Positions 12,508-26,026 of a DNA stretch of 35,000 nt are shown here, in pieces. Below the pieces are notes generated by a model. That model ran no database searches. It was not told where the DNA came from and worked only from the letters and a program-made list of their open reading frames with translations. How positions within the stretch are numbered: the stretch's first letter is position 1; each line of letters opens with the position of its first letter. Origin of the DNA: Halocaridina rubra (Eukaryota > Arthropoda > Malacostraca > Decapoda > Atyidae); contig JAXCGZ010011609.1 in the NCBI GenBank assembly GCA_037179515.1, positions 30,001 to 65,000 of the forward strand. Direction: 5' to 3'. The position numbers and the translations under genes are program-made.

Positions 12508-13593
12508 ATTATCTTCTTTATCTTCCCTTTGTCTGTAAGAACTCTGAAATGAAAATTTTTCTTCTCGTCTTCATTTCTTTCCCCATTTAACCTTCTTGCC
12601 TCTTGCAACAAGTTTTTGATCTTTCCCATCTCCTCCTGTGTTCTGCATCGTCTAATGAACACTTCTTTGAATTCTTGAAAGTCTTTTAGACTTTTTTTCT
12701 CATCAATATTTCTCTACATGTTTCCCCTCTTTCAAAGGTTACTTTTGTTGGTCTCTGCTTTCCTTCCCTCGAATATTTGCATAGTTGATAAATGTTTACA
12801 ATATCCTCAGGACCAAAAACTACTCCAAGCTTTCTTATCAGGTCTACAACCCTAGCTTTATTTTCTTCAAGTCTCCCCTGCCATGTTGGCTCCTGGGATT
12901 CGCTTATGCCTGAGATTACCACTGTCTTCTCTTTATCAAGTGCCTGTTTAATCAGTGGATTCGCACTTTCCATCCCAACCTCTTTCATTTTTTCGATTAC
13001 TGTCTCTTTATAGTTAACTGTTTGTATGTTTTCCAGTGCCACCAACTTTAGAGCCTCTTTTACTGCCACATTCCCCTTTAGTGCATCAGCAAAGGAAGTT
13101 TTCATGACATCATGTTCCATATTCAGCTCCTGAAACTCCTTTCTAAACTGTTCAATGTTTTTCTTAATCTGGACATTCCAAGCTGCAATCTCATCTCTCT
13201 CAAAAGAGAGCAGTGAAGTAACATCTATTTCATTTAGGTTGTCATTCAGCTGTTTGTTGTTATCTTCTTGTTTATAAATTCTGGTTTCTAGTTCACTCTT
13301 TTCTCCTTCCAGCTTCCTTATTCGTTTTTATAGTTCTTTTCTCTGCTGCCCTTGTACTTTATTTGCTTCCTCCAAAAATCTTATTTCCTCTCTGAGCGTT
13401 TCATTCTCTTTCATTTCTCTAACCATATTCCGAATTTTATCATGAAGGTTTATAACCATTGCCTCTAAATCCTTGATTTTCTGTTTTAATCTCCTAATAG
13501 CTACCCCTCCTCCTCCTGCTACATCCCATGGAGATCCTCTCTCATCCCTCCCCGACCTATGGGTGGGGAGGTTTGGGACAGAGATGGCCTCAT
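12508..13593 (-). pseudogene. LINE ORF1 remnant, copy C
   Basis: Counterpart of ORF1 in copy A. The likely start is the ATG complementary to 13591-13593. The longest open part (13120-12686) covers the end of the coiled coil and the RNA-binding-like domain (VVISGISES, QGRLEENKARVVDLIRKLG, PTKVTFERGE). Indels near 12690 and in the first part break the frame, and a 54-bp deletion removes the normal end. The A_AAT_TTT heptamer is kept at 12552-12558. Confidence 0.75.
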
Positions 13594-13960
13594 TTTCATG
13601 TTTTCCCTTTCACAGAATATAGAAAGAAGAGAAAGAGAAAAAAGAGAGAAAAACTTTTATTTTAGCTTCACACATTCTAACTTAAAAATTTGACTTTGGT
13701 AATTTGAGGAAAAAAAATGCAAACAAAAACAAAAGTGTTCTTGAAGGAAAATTCGAATTTGTATCTGAGGAGACACCCACCTGTTTCTGCTATATATTCT
13801 TCTTAACTGATAAACTCACTTGCTAACCAAGATATGTTACCAAAGGATCAGACTTTACATTTAACTCAATATATATACAAAATAAAAAAAAATAGTAATA
13901 GAGAAAGCTAAAAGAAATATAAAAAATTGAAGAAAATAACACAGCTGTGCTACTTGGTAA

Positions 13961-14420
13961 CTTATCTCAGTACTATTGACAGGTGTATTTTTGGTATTTA
14001 TTTAATTATTCAATTATTTCGTGTATTAAACTAACTATCAAATTAATATAAATGGGAAAGATACTGATTTTAACAATATATGGAACCACAGGATCAGGTA
14101 AACAGCTTAAGAGCTCTCCCCAATTTACAAAACAAAAAATAAGATCAACTCTTCTAAATTTCCTACAAGGCAGAACAGGACAGTTTCTTCTCTTTCCCCT
14201 CACGAAAATGTTCTCGATTTTTTACTTTAATATTTTGGAGAGTTTCGTCATACAACAAGTATAAATTTTATACTCACAATACTCTGCAGGATTTCTTATT
14301 TAGGGATATTATGTTTAAGTTTTGCACTTAACTCTTAGCCACTCAAAAACACAAGGATAAATTTAAGAGATACTGAATGTTTGTGTACTATTGCCCACCG
14401 TGTGTGTGTTTGTGTGTGTA
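13961..14420. other. AT-rich stretch without a recognised gene
   Basis: This lies between the 5' UTR of copy C and the tail of D'. It may be the most 5' part of copy C or older flanking DNA; no second copy in the window can decide. A 70-aa plus-strand ORF (14052-14264) is not supported as a gene. The last 20 bases are GT-rich and lead into the D' tail. Confidence 0.5.
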
Positions 14421-14641
14421 TTTACCTAAATTGTATTTACCTAATTGTGCTTACGGGAAAGAGCTCAAAGCTCGTAGCTTCCCGTCTCCTGATCGGTTCC
14501 ATTTTATACTTAGTGATACTTATCATACCTGTTCTTAAAACTATGGATTGAGATAGCATTAACTACCTCCTCGCTTAGCCAGTTCCAATTATCAACTACT
14601 CTTACACTGAAAATATATTTCCTTACATCCTGCAAAGAAGT
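14421..14641 (-). mobile_element. LINE copy D', very short 5'-truncated fragment
   Basis: Tail repeats, intact hairpin (14453-14485) and only the last about 50 codons of ORF2, ending at the segment that reads CTTCTTTGCA on the sense strand. The next base starts the tail repeats of copy D with no spacer, so this junction is the clearest example of one element's 5' end sitting on another's tail. Confidence 0.88.
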
Positions 14642-16832
14642 GATTACCTAATTGTGATTACCTAATTGTGTTTACGGGAAATAGCCCAAAGCTCGTATCT
14701 TCCCGTCTCCTGATCGGTTCCATTTTATACTTAGTGATACTTATCATACATGTCCTTAAAACTATGGATTGAGATAGCATTAACTACCTCCTCGCTTAGC
14801 GAATTCCAATTATCAACTACTCTTACACTGAAAAAGTATTTTCTTACATCCTCCAAAGAAGTTTTCTTACGAAGCTTCAAACTATGACCACTAGTTCTAG
14901 AGCCAGCCATATCAAAATATCGATCCCTATCCACTCTATCATAACCATGAAGGAATTTAAATACTGTCACCATATCCCCCCTCACTCTTCTAGCTTCGAG
15001 TGATGGTAAGTCTAATTTCCTCAGCCTCTCATCATAACTGAGATTGCGTATTTCTGGCACCAGTTTCGTGGCATGTCTTTGAACTTTTTCAAGCTTAGCT
15101 ATGTGCTTTTTCAAGTGCGGATTCCAAAAGGGGGCTGCATATTCGAGTTTGGGCCTCACATAGGTTACATAAATATTTCTGAACATTTCCTTGTCCATGT
15201 GCCTGAAGGCTACCCTTACATTTGATAAGAATGCATATGCTGTCCTTACTATGCCATTTATATGTATTTCTGGAGACAAATCTGCCAGTATGTTTACTCC
15301 TAGATCTCTCTCATTTTCTGTCTCTTGAAGTTGTACTCCAGCCACCGAGTAGTCAAGCTTGGGCCTTCTTGCACTTGTGCCCATTCTCATTACCTTGCAT
15401 TTTGAAGTATTGAATTTCATTAGCCACTTTTCTGACCACTCATGCAGATTATGTAGATCCTCCTGAAGTTCTCTACCATTGTTCTCGTTTTTTACTTTCT
15501 TCACAATCTTTGCATCATCTGCAAACATATTCATGAATGAATTTACAGACTCTGGTAGGTCATTTACATATACAAGGTGCAAAAGTGGCCCTAAAACCGA
15601 ACTCTGTGGAACTCCACTACTAACTCTTCTCCATTCAAACACTGAGTGTCTTACTCTAACCCTCTGTTCCCTTCCTTCTAAGTAAGTTTTTATCCATTCC
15701 AAAACATTTCCACCTATTCTAGCCATTGATTGCAGCTTCCTAATAAGTCTCCCATGTGGAACAGTGTCAAACACTTTCTGGAAGTCTAGGAATATGCAAT
15801 CTGCCCAGCCCTCTCTTTCCTGTAAGATTTGGCTTACCTCATAATAAAATTCTAATAAGTTTGTTTTTGTTGATCTACCTTCACTGAAGCCATGATGCCT
15901 CACTGACAAAAAGTTGAAGGATTCCAAGTGAAGAGAGATATGTTTCCTTAGTAGTTTCTCCATAACTTTGCAAGCTATGCTGGTCAAGGAAACTGGTCTA
16001 TAGTTCAGAGCCGTATCCCTCCTTCCCTTTTTGAAGATAGGTATCACATTTGCTTGTTTCCAGCATCTTGGAATCTCCCCCGACTCCAGTGACTTTTTAA
16101 ATATGATACTTAGTGCCACTGATATTGAGTTTGCTCATTTTTTAAGCACATGCAGGGATATTTCATCAGGACCTGTAGATATATGAACATCTAAATCCAT
16201 CAGCGCTTTGCATACCTCTGTGGATGTAAGGTTGATGTTCTCTAATACCGGCCCTTGAGCTTCTATCACTGCAATCTGACGGGGTGGGGTATTTTCTACT
16301 GCAAATACTGACTGAAACTCCTTGTTCAATTCTTTGCAGATCTCTTCATCCGTCTCAGTGATGCTTCCCTCGGCTCTCTTAAGCCTTAAAACATGTTCTT
16401 TTACCTTCAGTTTTCCTCTGATAAAGCTGTGGAAAAGCTTGGGATTTTCTTTAGCCTTCCTGGTGATGTCCCTCTCATAGTCTCTCTCTACCTCTCTCCT
16501 TTTTCTTAGGTAGACATTTCTTGCTCTTTTGTAGGTTTGCCAGGCATTAATGTTTTTTCTCCTCCTATATATTTTCCAGCATTTGTCTCTCCACTTTTAG
16601 CTCTTTTACACCCATTATCGAACCATTTCTCTCTGGCATGAATTACACCTACTTTGGTGACAGGTATGCAACAATCTACTATCTTCCCATATTTCTCACA
16701 AAAGATGTCATTCATTTCTTGTACAGATTTGTTGTAAAATAAGGTTCTCCAGTCAAGAACTGCAAAAAGCTCATTCATTTTGATGTAATCTCCTTTCGGA
16801 TAGTTCCTCCTCATGTCCTCAGTGCCTCTACT
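14642..16832 (-). mobile_element. LINE copy D, 5'-truncated
   Basis: It keeps the tail (14642-14672), the hairpin (14674-14706) and about three quarters of ORF2. Homology to copy E ends near 16832, inside the endonuclease-RT linker, where GT-rich sequence and then (TA)n begin. The sequence is close to copies A and E by eye. Confidence 0.87.
14731..16832 (-). pseudogene. LINE ORF2 C-terminal two thirds, copy D
   Basis: Open piece 16119-14731 (462 aa) spans RT palm to C-terminus. NYRPVSL, LDFQKVFDTVPH (A to V in the catalytic-region motif), SSGVPQSSVLGPLLH (G to S and F to H in a normally constant motif), and FADDAK are visible. It is interrupted by TGA at 16135-16137, the same codon that is nonsense in copy A, and by a frameshift near 16590-16600. 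Substitutions in conserved RT motifs mean that even the open part is unlikely to be active. Confidence 0.86.
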
Positions 16833-18360
<1,528 letters not shown>

Positions 18361-18439
18361 TTGTGATTACCTAATTGTGTTTACGGGAAAGAGCCCAAAG
18401 CTCGTATCTTCCCGTCTCCTGATCGGTTCCATTTTATAC

Positions 18440-20833
18440 TTAGTGATACTTATCATGCCTGTCCTTAAAACTATGGATTGAGATAGCATTAATTACCTCC
18501 TCGCTTAGCGAATTCCAATTATCAACTACTCTTACACTGAAAAAGTATTTCCTTACATCCTGCAAAGAAGTTTTCTTACGAAGCTTCAAACTATGACCTC
18601 TAGTTCTAGAGCCAGCCATATCAAAATATCGATCCCTATCCACTCTATCATAACCATGAAGGAATTTAAAGACTATCACCATATCCCCCCTCACTCTTCT
18701 AGCTTCGAGTGATGGTAAGTCTAATTCCCTCAGCCTCTCATCATAACTGAGATTGCGTATTTCTGGCACCAGTTTCGTGGCATGTCTTTGAACTTTTTCA
18801 AGCTTAGCTATGTGCTTTTTCAAGTGCGGATTCCAAAAGGGGGCTGCATATTCGAGTTTTGGCCTCACATAGGTTACATAAATATTTCTGAACATTTCCT
18901 TGTCCATGTGCCTGAAGGCTACCCTTACATTTGATAAGAATGCATATGCTGCCCTTACTATGCCATTTATATGTATTTCTGGAGACAAATCTGCCAGTAT
19001 GTTTACTCCTAGATCTCTCTCATTTTCTGTCTCTTGAAGTTGTACTCCAGCCACCGTGTACTCAAGCCTGGGCCTTCTTGCACTTGTACCCATTCTCATT
19101 ACCTTACATTTTGAAGTATTGAATTTCATTAGCCACTTTTCTGACCACTCATGCAGATTATTTAGATCCTCCTGAAGTTCTCTACCATTGTTCTCGTTTT
19201 TTACTTTCTTCACAGTCTTTGCATCATCTGCAAACATATTCATGAATGAATTTACAGACTCTGGTAGGTCATTTACATATACAAGGAACAAAAGTGGCCC
19301 TAAAACTGAACCCTGTGGAACTCCACCACTAACTCTTCTCCATTTAGACACTGAGTGTCTTACTCTAACCCTCTGTTCCCTTCCTTCTAAGTAAGTTTTT
19401 ATCCATTCCAAAACATTTCCACCTATTCTAGCCATTGATTGCAGCTTCCTAATAAGTCTCCCATGTGGAACAGTGTCAAACGCTTTCTGGAAGTCTAGGA
19501 ATATGCAATCTGCCCAGCCCTCTCTTTCCTGTAAGATTTGGCTTACCTCATCATAAAATTCTAATAAGTTTGTTACTGTTGATCTACCTTCTCTGAAGCC
19601 ATGATGCCTCACTGACAAAAAGTTGAAGGATTCCAAGTGAAGAGAGATATGTTTCCTTAGTAGTTTCTCCATAACTTTGCAAACTATGCTGGTCAAGGAA
19701 ACTGGTCTATAGTTCAGAGCCGTATCCCTCCTTCCCTTTTTGAAGATAGGTATCACATTTGCTTGTTTCCAGCATCTTGGAATCTCCCCCGACTCCAGTG
19801 ACTCCTTAAATATGATACTTAGTGCCACTGATATTGTGTTTGCGCATTTTTTAAGCACATGAGGGGATATGTCATCAGGACCTGTAGCTTTATGAACATC
19901 TAAATCCATCAGCGCTTTGCATACCTCTGTGGCTGTAAGGTTGATGTTCTCTAATGCCGGCCCTTGAGCTTCTATCACTGCAATCTGAGGGGGTGGGGTA
20001 TTTTCTACTGTAAATACTGACTTAAACTCCTTGTTCAATTCTTTGCAGATCTCTTCATCCGTCTCAGTGATGCTTCCATCCGCTCTCTTTAGCCTTAAAA
20101 CCTGTTCTTTTACCTTCAGTTTTCCTCTGATAAAGCTGTGGAAAAGCTTGGGATTTTCTTTAGCCTTCCTGGTGATGTCCCTCTCATAGTCTCTCTCTGC
20201 CTCTCTCCTTTTACTTAGGTAGTCATTTCTTGCTCTTTTGTAGGTTTGCCAGGCATTTATGTTTTTTCTCCTCCTATACCTTTTCCAGCATTTGTCTCTC
20301 CACTCCTTAGCTCTTTTACACCCATTATCGAACCATTTCTCTCTGGCATGAATTACACCTACTTTGGTGACAGGTATGCAGCAATCTACTATCTTCCCAT
20401 ATTTCTCACAAAAGATGTCATACATTTCTTGTACAGATTTGTTGCAAAATAATGTTCTCCAGTCAATAACTGCAAAAAGCTCATTCATTTTGATGTAATC
20501 TCCTTTCGGATAGTTCCTCCTCATGTCCTCAGTGCCTCTACTCTCAGGAAGAATATCTTCAATGATATACTCCATCAACAACACACAGTGGTCACTCTTT
20601 CCAATTGGTGGTTCATACTCAATTTTTTCAATATCCAACACATTATCTGTGAACACTAGATCAAGTAGTGATGGCTCATCCCCACCCCTGGCCCTTGTTG
20701 GTTCCATTACATGTTGGTGTAGGAAATTCCCTTGTACGCAATCTAGGAATCTTGCCCCGAATGAGTCCTCACCACTGTGTGGGTCAAGATTTATCCAATC
20801 TATCTCTTTATGATTAAAGTCTCCCATAATCAA
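18440..20833 (-). CDS. LINE ORF2, main open part: endonuclease C-terminus and reverse transcriptase (797 aa)
   Basis: Residue numbers are from the first Met of the open frame; the true protein begins further upstream in another frame. Endonuclease: [11 protein letters not shown] (3-13), SLLDLVFTD (55-63) and SDH (80-82, catalytic His). A basic linker spans 160-260. [12 protein letters not shown] (314-323), NYRPVSL (374-380), LDFQKAFD (446-453, first catalytic Asp), [14 protein letters not shown] (503-516) and FADD (534-537, catalytic Asp pair with Phe instead of the usual Tyr). The C-terminal region has [12 protein letters not shown] and [10 protein letters not shown]. No in-frame stop occurs over 797 codons, unlike every other copy, so this is the most recent ORF2 here. 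Confidence 0.85.
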   Translation of the reverse strand: MIMGDFNHKEIDWINLDPHSGEDSFGARFLDCVQGNFLHQHVMEPTRARGGDEPSLLDLVFTDNVLDIEKIEYEPPIGKSDHCVLLMEYIIEDILPESRGTEDMRRNYPKGDYIKMNELFAVIDWRTLFCNKSVQEMYDIFCEKYGKIVDCCIPVTKVGVIHAREKWFDNGCKRAKEWRDKCWKRYRRRKNINAWQTYKRARNDYLSKRREAERDYERDITRKAKENPKLFHSFIRGKLKVKEQVLRLKRADGSITETDEEICKELNKEFKSVFTVENTPPPQIAVIEAQGPALENINLTATEVCKALMDLDVHKATGPDDISPHVLKKCANTISVALSIIFKESLESGEIPRCWKQANVIPIFKKGRRDTALNYRPVSLTSIVCKVMEKLLRKHISLHLESFNFLSVRHHGFREGRSTVTNLLEFYDEVSQILQEREGWADCIFLDFQKAFDTVPHGRLIRKLQSMARIGGNVLEWIKTYLEGREQRVRVRHSVSKWRRVSGGVPQGSVLGPLLFLVYVNDLPESVNSFMNMFADDAKTVKKVKNENNGRELQEDLNNLHEWSEKWLMKFNTSKCKVMRMGTSARRPRLEYTVAGVQLQETENERDLGVNILADLSPEIHINGIVRAAYAFLSNVRVAFRHMDKEMFRNIYVTYVRPKLEYAAPFWNPHLKKHIAKLEKVQRHATKLVPEIRNLSYDERLRELDLPSLEARRVRGDMVIVFKFLHGYDRVDRDRYFDMAGSRTRGHSLKLRKKTSLQDVRKYFFSVRVVDNWNSLSEEVINAISIHSFKDRHDKYH

Positions 20834-21350
20834 AATCCTACATTTTTTTCCCGTGCCATGTTAACAACTGAGTTTATGACTTCAATAGTACCTATATGAC
20901 TTTCCTCATAAACTTCAAGCCTATTTTGGTTCCTTGGTGGGTTGTATACAACAGTTATTATAATGCTCTCTGACCCAGTATTTATGCGAGCAACAAGAAA
21001 TTCCTTGAACTCACTTTCTATAGCCAAGTTTATTTCTTCAACTTGAATCCTTTCACTTATGAGCAGTGCTATCTCTCCACCAATCCTCTCAGATCTTTCA
21101 ACCCTTAGTATTCTGAAACCCTTAGGAAAAACTGTGACACTGTTTATGTCCTCACTCAACTTAGTCTCTGTAATTGCTACTATATCTGCCTTACTGTTGT
21201 GAATCCTATCTTTTAATTCTACTGCCTTACCAGCTAATCCATCAGCATTTGTGTATAACAATCTTAATGAGGCCCCATCCCCTGATCTTCTGTCATTATC
21301 TTCTTTATCTCCCCTTTGTCTGGAAGAACTCTGTAATGAAAATTTGTCTT
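20830..21350 (-). pseudogene. LINE ORF2 N-terminal endonuclease part, out of frame with the rest (copy E)
   Basis: It encodes [26 protein letters not shown] (catalytic Glu) and GFRILRVE...ALLISERIQ, the N-terminal half of an apurinic-like endonuclease. The frame is open from about 21350, overlapping ORF1 in -1 phase. It has no ATG before the NMAREK segment about 130 codons in; the conserved part starts at a Leu codon near 21261. It ends at a stop just after a run of seven T on the plus strand (20843-20849), one base shorter than needed to continue into the 797-aa frame. The gap is a natural indel, an assembly homopolymer error or a second frameshift site. Confidence 0.8.
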
Positions 21351-21368
21351 CTCTTCTTCATTTCAGTA

Positions 21369-22750
<1,382 letters not shown>

Positions 22751-25700
22751 TCTATTCCCAATCTCATTCGGAACTAACAATAACCAAATAAGCACATTAC
22801 CACTTGTGAAAACAACAATCATTTTTACCCTGACCGGGACTTTAACCTGGGGCTTATAATTACTAATCCAAGGCGCTATTAACTTCGCCACAGACCGTAC
22901 AGCTTATATCTGCTATACTACTAATGAGCGCATTCTATCTGTATGCTACTATGTTCATATTGCAGTTTCCCCCAACCTCACTCGTGGTTTCGTTTTTGCA
23001 TTTAATTCAACTCCCCATCTCATTCTGGACCTACAATAACCAAATAAGCACATTGCAATATGTGAAAACAGGAATCATTTATACCCCGACTGAAACTTGA
23101 ACCTGGGACATATAATTACTAAGCCAAGCTACCAACTACACCACAGAAGGTCTTAAAAATTAACAGACCTTAGAGCTTATATCTGCTATACTAATAATGA
23201 GAGCATTCTATCTGAATGCCACTATGTTCATATTACAATTTTCCCCAATCTCACTCGTGGTTTCATTTTCGCATTTAATTTTACTCTCAATTTCTTTCGA
23301 AATAAACAATAACCAAATAAGAACATTACCATATGTGAAAACATGAATCATTTTTACCCCGACCGGGAATTGAACCTTGGCTTATAATTACTAAGCCAAA
23401 GTGCTACCAACTACACCACGCGAGGTCTTAAAATTGAACAGACCTTAGATCTTATATCTGCCATACTAAGAATGAATGCATTCTATCTGAATGCCACTAT
23501 GTTCATATTACAGTTTCCCCCAACCTCACTCGTGGATTTGTTTTTGCATATAATTCTATTCCCAATCTCATTCGGAACTAACAATAACCAAATAAGCACA
23601 TTACCACTTGTGAAAACAACAATCATTTTTACCCTGACCGGGACTTTAACCTGGGGCTTATAATTACTAATCCAAGGCGCTATTAACTACGCCACAGACC
23701 GTACAGCTTATATCTGCTATACTACTAATGAGCGCATTCTATCTGTATGCTACTATGTTCATATTGCAGTTTCCCCCAACCTCACTCGTGGTTTCGTTTT
23801 TGCATTTAATTCAACTCCCCATCTCATTCTGGACCTACAATAACCAAATAAGCACATTGCAATATGTGAAAACAGGAATCATTTATACCCCGACTGAAAC
23901 TTGAACCTGGGACATATAATTACTAAGCCAAGCTACCAACTACACCACAGAAGGTCTTAAAAATTAACAGACCTTAGAGCTTATATCTGCTATACTAATA
24001 ATGAAAGCATTCTATCTGAATGCCACTATGTTCATATTACAATTTTCCCCAATCTCACTCGTGGTTTCATTTTCGCATTTAATTTTACTCTCAATTTCTT
24101 TCGAAATCAACAATAACCAAATAAGAACATTACCATATGTGAAAACATGAATCATTTTTACCCCGACCGGGAATTGAACCTTGGCTTATAATTACTAAAC
24201 CAAAGTGCTACCAACTACACCACGCGAGGTCTTAAAATTGAACAGACCTTAGATCTTATATCTGCCATACTAAGAATGAATGCATTCTATCTGAATGCCA
24301 CTATGTTCATATTACAGTTTCCCCCAACCTCACTCGTGGATTTGTTTTTGCATATAATTCTATTCCCAATCTCATTCGGAACTAACAATAACCAAATAAG
24401 CACATTACCACTTGTGAAAACAACAATCATTTTTACCCTGACCGGGACTTTAACCTGGGGCTTATAATTACTAATCCAAGGCGCTATTAACTACGCCACA
24501 GACCGTGCAGCTTATATCTGCTATACTACTAATGAGCGCATTCTATCTGTATGCTACTATGTTCATATTGCAGTTTCCCCCAACCTCACTCGTGGTTTCG
24601 TTTTTGCATTTAATTCAACTCCCCATCTCATTCTGGACCTACAATAACCAAATAAGCCATTGCAATATGTGAAAACAGGAATCATTTATACCCCGACTGA
24701 AACTTGAACCTGGGACATATAATTACTAAGCCAAGCTACCAACTACACCACAGGAGGTCTTAAAAATTAACAGACCTTAGAGCTTATATCTGCTATACTA
24801 ATAATGAAAGCATTCTATCTGAATGCCACTATGTTCATATTACAATTTTCCCCAATCTCACTCGTGGTTTCATTTTCGCATTTAATTTTACTCTCAATTT
24901 CTTTCGAAATCAACAATAACCAAATAAGAACATTACCATATGTGAAAACATGAATCATTTTTACCCCGACCGGGAATTGAACCTTGGCTTATAATTACTA
25001 AACCAAAGTGCTACCAACTACACCACGCGAGGTCTTAAAATTGAACAGACCTTAGATCTTATATCTGCCATACTAAGAATGAATGCATTCTATCTGAATG
25101 CCACTATGTTCATATTACAGTTTCCCCCAACCTCACTCGTGGATTTGTTTTTGCATATAATTCTATTCCCAATCTCATTCGGAACTAACAATAACCAAAT
25201 AAGCACATTACCACTTGTGAAAACAACAATCATTTTTACCCTGACCGGGACTTTAACCTGGGGCTTATAATTACTAATCCAAGGCGCTATTAACTACGCC
25301 ACAGACCGTACAGCTTATATCTGCTATACTACTAATGAGCGCATTCTATCTGTATGCTACTATGTTCATATTGCAGTTTCCCCCAACCTCACTCGTGGTT
25401 TCGTTTTTGCATTTAATTCAACTCCCCATCTCATTCTGGACCTACAATAACCAAATAAGCACATTGCAATATGTGAAAACAGGAATCATTTATACCCCGA
25501 CTGAAACTTGAACCTGGGACATATAATTACTAAGCCAAGCTACCAACTACACCACAGAAGGTCTTAAAAATTAACAGACCTTAGAGCTTATATCTGCTAT
25601 ACTAATAATGAAAGCATTCTATCTGAATGCCACTATGTTCATATTACAATTTTCCCCAATCTCACTCGTGGTTTCATTTTCGCATTTAATTTTACTCTCA

Positions 25701-25955
25701 ATTTCTTTCGAAATCAACAATAACCAAATAAGAACATTACCATATGTGAAAACATGAATCATTTTTACCCCGACCGGGAATTGAACCTTGGCTTATAATT
25801 ACTAAACCAAAGTGCTACCAACTACACCACGCGAGGTCTTAAAATTGAACAGACCTTAGATCTTATATCTGCCATACTAAGAATGAATGCATTCTATCTG
25901 AATGCCACTATGTTCATATTACAGTTTCCCCCAACCTCACTCGTGGATTTGTTTT
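22751..25955 (-). repeat. Higher-order satellite repeat: four copies of an 804-bp trimer
   Basis: A landmark, TCTATTCCCA, recurs at 22751, 23555, 24359 and 25162, giving periods of 804, 804 and 803. Each period holds three distinct monomers; B boxes in the first copy are at 22837, 23093 and 23366 and their relatives recur in the others. Copy 1 differs from copy 2 by four substitutions that I could see. Copies 2 to 4 are almost identical, apart from a one-base loss and a few changes in copy 3. The fourth ends near 25955, where it leaves the pattern. This is recent amplification by unequal exchange or a similar process. Confidence 0.93.
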
Positions 25956-26026
25956 CATATTTAATTCAACTCCCAATCTCATTCGGTACCAACAATGACA
26001 AACAAACAAACAACCAAATACACATT
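25956..26026 (-). repeat. Partial satellite monomer with (CAAA)n, left flank of LINE F
   Basis: Satellite sequence (AACTCCCAATCTCATTCGG) continues to about 25990. A short GACAAACAAACAAAC run follows, then AACCAAATACACATT, which again resembles the monomer. Either the run is a microsatellite inside the monomer or it is the 3' tail of LINE F. Confidence 0.55.

Larger units (their letters stand above)
9619..13960 (-). mobile_element. LINE copy C with long 5' UTR
   Basis: Structure in sense direction: 5' UTR (up to about 13594-13960; homologous to copy B to at least 13880), broken ORF1 (13593-12508), broken ORF2 (12507-9708), hairpin (9651-9683) and tail. It is similar to A in both reading frames but carries independent lesions. 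A 54-bp deletion near 12507 removes the ORF1 stop region and the start of ORF2, between short CAT direct repeats. The true 5' end is uncertain because no second copy extends beyond about 13880. Confidence 0.83.

Noticed and set aside
14052..14264. 70-aa ORF with a P-loop-like GTTGSGK
   Set aside because: Short, with no conserved partner motifs, Gln where Ser/Thr is expected after GK, and set in AT-rich non-coding DNA. Chance match.
13961..14420. DNA transposon with inverted repeats in the unassigned stretch
   Set aside because: I found no terminal inverted repeats or target duplication around it.
22751..25955. CRISPR-like or phage repeat array
   Set aside because: Repeats are about 270/804 bp with no short repeat-spacer pattern, and the context is eukaryotic.
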